Source of the DNA: Platanthera guangdongensis
Lineage: Eukaryota; Streptophyta; Magnoliopsida; Asparagales; Orchidaceae
NCBI GenBank assembly: GCA_039583875.1
Contig: CM077147.1
Location: 158,235,821-158,299,820 of the forward strand
Reading direction: 5' to 3'
Length of the DNA: 64,000 bases
The notes below the pieces were generated by a model that saw only the letters and a list, made by a program, of their open reading frames with translations, searched no databases and was not told the origin of the DNA. The position numbers and the translations under genes were made by a program. Within the stretch, counting starts at the first letter, position 1. Each line of letters begins with the position of its first letter. Of this stretch, positions 58,524 through 64,000 are shown piece by piece.

Positions 58524-61182
58524 ATGGCGCCCAAGCTAGAAGAGAACATCAATGAAGGTTATGAGCTCGTGCGACATGCCTTTGACTAAGCGGAACCAGA
58601 AATCCAAGGTGTTGTAACCCTAGTTGCATAGACTGGGTTAGAGTATCTTATTTCAGAACCAATCAAGATTTGGAAGAAGGAGATCCTTGAATTCTTTATT
58701 GCAGCTACACTTGATGAAACTGGACTCAAGATTAAGTCCACAGTCCATGGGGCAAAAGTGAAAGTCACCCAGAAAGGTCTAAGAAAAGTTCTACATCTAC
58801 CTAGAACTAAAGAAGAAGAAGATGTACCTGCATCAAAGACAAGGGAGGCACTGCAATGGTGTGGATTAGATTCAAGCATGAAGATTGGATCAGTATTTAA
58901 CAGGAAATGCATGAACATGCAAGGAAAATTTTTATCTGAGGTAGCAGGAAAGGTAATTCTGAGCAAGCCAGGTGGGCATGAAGTATCCCAGAAGTTATGC
59001 ACCAAGCTGCAGGTTCTAAGATAAACCATATGAGGAGAATGGATGTTAGGATTATCTCAAGGTGGGATAGGGTGTTGACAAAGGAAATGCCTACTCCTTA
59101 AAGGGAAGTTTCTCAACAGAAGAAGAAGAAGAAAGCCATTGTGGCTCCTGAATCCTCCAGTAGCTCAGAAGAGCAGGTAGTTTTTAGTTCTGATGATGGA
59201 GAGGCTGGTAATGCTGGACAGTCACCCGTAAGACCTAAAGATGCATAGAGGTAGGGGGAGCTACCATCTGCTAGCCCCATTCACCTGGATCCACTCCATG
59301 GGGAGCCTCAACATGTGGATGAGCCCACTCACTTAGACAGTGAAAGGATAACCCAAATAATTCTTGAGGTAATCAATGAAGTTAATCAATCTATTTTCAA
59401 TATTGAGGATTAAGTTTTGACTGAATCATTACTTGATGTTGATCAGCAAACTCAGATACATAGTCAACTACAAGATGTTGTCATAGAGGACACATCAGTT
59501 GCAGATCATGCTCTTGAGATAAGAAATTCTCCAGTCCATCCTCAACAGGAGTTTACTCTAGAAGAGCTATTCCCTGATTAACTACAGACTGATTTTGAGG
59601 GAGAGAAAGCAGTTGTTTAGGGGAAGTCAGCTAACCTTGAGGGGGAGCATGTAGAGTTTCATGAGGAGACTGCTAGAAAAGAGACTGAGGAGCTACCAAA
59701 AGCAGAGAAGGAATTGCCCTCTACTCCATAGGATAGAGTAGACATTGCTAGTACTTCTGACTCTGAAGATGAACAGGCTGCTAGAGCCAAGAAAAGAAAG
59801 CTACAGGTTTTCAAGAGAAGAAGCCAGAGTTACAAAAAAGCATTGCAAACCGTGGCTCCACAACAAGCTCCAACTGCTGATTATAGTTCTTTGTTGGTGG
59901 CTTTGCAAATCAAGATGGATGAGCAAAGAAAAGCTCTAGAAAAGTATATGGATGAGGGATATAATCACTTCAATTTGATCTGGCTCAAGACATAAAATCT
60001 ATAAGATTTGAAGTGAATCAAAACAAGAAGGAAATGACTGACTGTTTTCATAAAGGAGACAATGCAGTTGTATATCTGGCTACTCATCAAGAGCAGATAA
60101 AGAAACAGGTTGATGATATGGCAGTGAAATAAGGATATGTCCTGTAAAACCAGATTAGAATGAATGACAATCTAATTGAATCACATAATGTGATCATAAC
60201 TGAAATGCAGAATATTGCAGCTGCTCAGACTGCAGCAAGGACTACTACAAAGGAAGAGTTTGATAAACACTTACAAGAGAGCCTAACCGCTGTTAAAACT
60301 ACAATTGAAGATTCTCAAAAGGCTATTACTGACAAGCTTCAAAGTTTAAAGCCTTTTTATAAAGATGGTGTTAACTATCTGAATACTCAGATCAGATTTC
60401 AGAAGGATGATCTTAGGGATCATATAGAAAGAGAAGTCATAAAGGGGTAGAGGGTATTAGTCAAAGCAGGCTCTGACCATGCTAAATGGATTTCAAATAG
60501 CATCAGAGCTACCCTTGGATATCCACCCTTGTGTGATGATGATAATGTAGCAGAATCTGGGACCAATCCTGCATATTTTGGAGGTGAGCCAGCTGAAGTT
60601 GCTCAAGTAATCTACCCTCCAGCAGATTTTGACATGATACATTAGGAGGTACAATCTATGTATAGCCCTCCTGAGGGTAATCAGAATATTATTTTTGAGA
60701 AAGTAGTACAGCCTGTGCCAGAGGAAGTATTAAAAGAGCAAGAGGCAGTATTAAAAGAGCAAGAAGCTCAATTATCTAAGAAGAGGTTCAGAGAACAGAT
60801 AGAGTTAAGACCTAATTTTGAACAGTGGAGCCCAACTTTTAGGAATATCATATTGACTGCTTGGAAGGCTGCAAAGGATAATTTCCTAGAGAGGGGTGAA
60901 TGGTACTCTGACCAGGAATGGATAAAACATGAAGCTAGGCAAGAAGCCATAGTACAATACAGAAGAAAGGCTAAATTAGGGAAGCTACCTCCTAATGCAC
61001 AGGAGCCTAGCAAGTATTTCCCTAAGCCATATCATTATTTTGAGAGACAAAAGATAAGGGCTGAAGAACAGAAGAAGAAAGATCTTAAGGGAAAGAAGCC
61101 CGCTGATGACAATGATGCTCCAGTTCAAGCCAAGATTCAATCTAGAAAGGGCATTATTATCAAGGAGCCAGAGCAGCCATAG
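58524..61182 (+). pseudogene. Third ORF (env-position coiled-coil protein) of copia-2, broken
   Basis: Starts MAPKLEENINEGYELV. The globular part (YLISEPIKIWKKEILEFF, VHGAKVKVTQKGLRKVLHL, KPGGHE) has stops at 58587 and 58629 and a deletion of roughly 130 bp at about 58981 compared with copia-1. An acidic linker, coiled coil (60160-60450; MNDNLIESHNVI...) and basic tail (KGIIIKEPEQP-TAG) follow. There is one more frame change between the first and last parts. The domain order equals that of copia-1; no membrane segment or signal peptide is visible. Confidence 0.75.
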
Positions 61183-61446
61183 GATAGAATTTTCTTAAGT
61201 TTATAACTTTGTAATCATTTGCATTAAACTCCATGTAAATTTTTGATTAATAAAACTTTTGGAAGTTGTAACAAAACAATGTTTAATGTTCAATATATTA
61301 CATTGTTATTCTGAGATAATTATTTATACATATTTTGCTTATACATGTTTAGTATTTACCATATCATATATTACTGTTATACATCATATTGAGTATTTGT
61401 TATGTATGGTGTATATCATTTACTAAGGGTTATGACTTCTCCAAAT

Positions 61447-61453
61447 AGGGGGA
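61447..61453 (+). promoter_or_regulatory. Polypurine tract, copia-2
   Basis: AGGGGGA three bases before the 3' LTR, in the same CTTCTCCAAAT context as copia-1. The AT-rich 264 nt from the third-ORF stop to here contain an AATAAA-like signal (TTAATAAAAC, 61248) and nothing else notable. Confidence 0.85.
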
Positions 61454-61456
61454 TAT

Positions 61457-63338
61457 TGTTGGGTACATTGGAATATATGTACCAGATTTGAAGAAGCCTC
61501 ACCCTACTCAATGATATACATCAAGGTGTATTTGATGTGCTTTGAGTTTATATGTGCAGGTTAAGTAATTGCAGAAAAATGCAGAAAAGTTTCTAAGTCC
61601 ATGTGTCGACACCTAGAGATGCAGTGTCGACACTTATGAAGGCTTGTGTCGACACCTAGAGATGCAGTGTCGACACTTATGAAGGCTTGTGTCGACACCT
61701 AGAGAAGCTGTGTCGACACTTGGAGTAATTGTGTCGACACCAGCAAAGGCAGAGTCGACACCAGAAGAAAAGTGTTGACACATACAGGCAGTGTCGACAC
61801 ACTGTGAAGAATTGTCAACATAATCTGTGTCGACACTTAGAGGCAGTGTCGACACCCAGAGAAGCTTTGTCGACATCAAATGTGTCAACACCAGGAGGCT
61901 GTGTCGACACTCAGCAAGCTTCAACAAAGTAAAAGTACTTGTGTCGACACAAAGGATATGTGTCGACACTCAGCAAGTTTCAACACAAGAAGGCATGTGT
62001 CGACACAAAGGAGATGTGTCGACACACAGCAGAATTCAACTATATTTTAAAGGAGAAGTACTTGTATCGACACACAGAATCAGTGTCGACACTTTCAACA
62101 GAAGGCTTGTATCGACACATAGAATCTGTGTCGACACATTCTGAAGAAGCAGTGTCGAGAAGCTGTTACAACAACATAAGGAGTTGTGTCGACACCATCA
62201 AGGCTAGTGTCGACACTTAGTCTACTTGTGTCAACACTTAGTCTATTTGTGTCGACACATAATGACTATCTGTCTCGACACTTTCAGACAGTGACAGTGA
62301 TATCAAGAAGTGACTGGATGACTTGACAGCTGCCATTTCAACCGGTCAATTGCAACTGTCAAAGCTGCCAGAAGGTTGTTAGAAACCGGATCAGCCGGTC
62401 ACCATGGAGAAAGTTTATATAAAGGCTTTTTCTTTCAATAGGGAGGCACAATCAACAGATTATTCATTGAAGATCAATAACATATTGAAGATCTACACAG
62501 AGATCTAATAACACAAAAGAAGAAGACCTTCGACAAAAGATCTAAGAAGTTGGAGAGAGAGAGCTCCTTCTAAGAAGAGCAGCTGCTGAACCAGGCTGCA
62601 ATGTAAGATTCAGATTGAGATCTGAATTTCAAGACAGAAGTTGATTGAAGACCATCTTCACAGGAGATTCAACCCTACTGAGTTCTAATTCAAGAAGCTT
62701 TGAAGAAAGCTAAGGGAGGTTGATCTCTGCCAAGTTCTTCCAAGAACTCATCAAGTAGCCAGTCAACTCATCTCTCTCTGTCAGGGTTGTGGTTAATTAC
62801 TTTGTATAATCAAATTCCTGTAGGATCTTGTATAGATCTGAGCTGTAAGCTTATTTTATAAAGGCTGAGTGTAGGAGACTGTGTGCTCTGAGTGTAGCTC
62901 TTGTTGAAGACTGAGGTAGGGCTTTGTGCCTGAGTTGTAGGAGACTTTGTTCTCTGAGTGTAGGTCTTGTTGAACACTGAGTGGTAGGGCTTTTTGCATG
63001 AATTGTAGGAGTGGGGACACTCTGAGTTGTAGGAACCTGTTTGGGGTTCTGAGCTGTAAGATCTGAGGATCTGAGGAGAAGTGCTGAAGTTAGGCCGAAT
63101 CTAGTACACTACTAGATTGGCAAAGGGGGAAAGTGGATGTACCCAGACCTTGGGGAACCACGATAAACACTGTGTGCACTCTGTGAATGTTTGTTTCTGT
63201 GGTTGCTATGTTGTGATAGCTGAGAAATTGCATTTGCTGCTTAAAGTTCTTAACAGTTTGTCTGCCTTTAAAGTAAAAAAAATAAAGTACACCTATTCAC
63301 CCCCCCCCCCTCTAGGTGGTTAGGCAATATTTATTTCA
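61457..63338 (+). repeat. 3' LTR of copia-2 (1882 bp)
   Basis: Same ends as the 5' LTR (TGTTGGG...TTTATTTCA), same array, inverted repeat and TATA box. It also has an 11-nt C run at 63300-63310. Followed by CTTAG (63339-63343). Confidence 0.96.
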
Positions 63339-63343
63339 CTTAG

Positions 63344-64000
63344 GCACCGTGATTATTGGCAGGAAGACGGCCTATGCGTTGTTTGATACTGGTGCCTCAC
63401 ACTCCTTTGTGTCCGAGGATTTCATAAAAGACATGGAGGGTATACAGTACTTCACTGGCATAGCCCGCGTGTACGCCTTCCGGATGACTCGGAGATGATC
63501 GCAACCGCCAAGTGCGAATTGGAGTTATTTATTGATGGGAAGGCCTTTGATACGCCGGCCACAGTTCTGAGAATGCCGGAGTTTGACATCATTTTGGCCA
63601 TGGTATGGCTGGACTGGCACTTCGTGAGGATCGACTGCGCGGAGAAGTGGATCTATTTGAGACATGGAGAATCTGACGTCATCTTCTAAGGTATTGGCTT
63701 CGTGCCTCGCATGATGTTATCTTCCGTCCAGGTTGTAAAAGCTCATATGAAGGGGGACGACGTCTTCATGATCTGGTTCGAGTTGAAGGAAGAAGCGTTG
63801 GAATTAAAGGATGTACGGGTTGTGCGGGATTTTCCCGAGGTATTTCCTGAGAAGCTAACAGGATTACCTCCACATAGAGAGGTTGACTTCCAGATTAATC
63901 TAGTACCAGGTGCCAAGCCTGTATCCAAAGCTCCGTACAGAATGGCCCCGAAAGAACTCGCGGAGTTTAGAGTTCAATTACAAGAACTGGTGGAGTCAGG
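63344..64000 (+). pseudogene. pol: Gypsy protease and start of RT, element E1
   Basis: Continues E1's gag-pol after copia-2. GTVIIGRKTAYALFDTGASHSF has the aspartic-protease triplet DTG. A one-base frameshift lies near 63478, after which the frame reads PDDSEMIATAKCELELF, MPEFDIILAMVWLDWHF and then a TAA at 63687. From about 63800 the pre-RT segment RDFPEVFPEKLTGLPPHREVDF and the RT entry PVSKAPYRMAPKELAEF run to the window edge. The rest of RT, RNase H, integrase and the 3' LTR lie beyond. Confidence 0.92.

Larger units (their letters stand above)
50848..63338 (+). mobile_element. Copia-2: complete Sirevirus-like Ty1/copia element (12,491 bp)
   Basis: Two LTRs (50848-52724, 61457-63338), primer site, gag, pol, internal palindrome array with TATA box, third ORF and polypurine tract are all present. 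Target duplication CTTAG flanks it (50843-50847 and 63339-63343). In the first 340 bases the LTRs differ at about eight positions, so insertion is fairly recent but not new. Stops and a frameshift in gag, pol and the third ORF make it non-autonomous now. It is the better preserved relative of copia-1. Confidence 0.97.

Overview
The window is nuclear DNA of a flowering plant, almost entirely LTR retrotransposons. The evidence is plant-type Ty3/gypsy and Ty1/copia (Sirevirus-like) polyproteins, initiator-tRNA-Met primer sites (TGGTATCAG), GT-AG introns, long (TA)n blocks, and exons of a plant BRCA1-type RING gene. I see no intact cellular gene, no tRNA or rRNA, and nothing bacterial. The species cannot be named from the sequence alone.

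Left part (1-11915): a pile of broken gypsy elements. A minus-strand LTR of a 3.4-kb LTR family ('E1', 1-3151) interrupts the gag of a second minus-strand element ('E2', gag 3152-4023, LTR 4241-6584). E2 lies in the LTR of a third ('E3', 6585-7258, with the end of its pol to about 7712). E3 abuts a decayed plus-strand element ('E4', 7706-11915), whose integrase core is deleted and whose 3' LTR is cut off.

Middle (11916-34048): remnants of a tandem array with a period of about 6.47 kb (units A-D; only C is complete). Each full unit carries a (TA)n block, a small MITE-like inverted-repeat element, a conserved 126-bp exon-like ORF, a minus-strand exon resembling a Tify-binding/PHD-family domain and, in B and C, the first three exons of a BRCA1-like gene, head to head with that exon. 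The BRCA1 copies are pseudogenes. Unit A also carries a solo gypsy LTR with a perfect target duplication. Between A and B lie the 3' ends of a gypsy LTR and a copia LTR.

Right part (34049-64000): a four-deep nest. Copia-1 (34049-45028) sits in unit D. A gypsy LTR ('F1', 45029-45977) sits in copia-1's 3' LTR. Element E1 (LTR 45978-49443, then gag, protease and the start of RT) sits in F1. A complete 12.5-kb copia-2 (50848-63338, TSD CTTAG) sits between E1's gag and protease. Both copia elements have gag, protease-integrase-RT-RNase H and a third, env-position coiled-coil ORF.

Most notable: (1) in both copia elements the third ORF is preceded by its own array of TGTCGACA palindromes and a TATAAATA box 101-103 nt before the ATG, which looks like an internal promoter built like the LTR promoter; (2) gypsy and copia families carry arrays built from the same GTGTC/GACAC half-sites; (3) a 96-nt GT-AG segment with in-frame stops splits gag from protease in E1; (4) two nested insertions have their right halves upstream of their left halves, with matching target duplications, implying a large tandem duplication, a reinserted circle or a misassembly.
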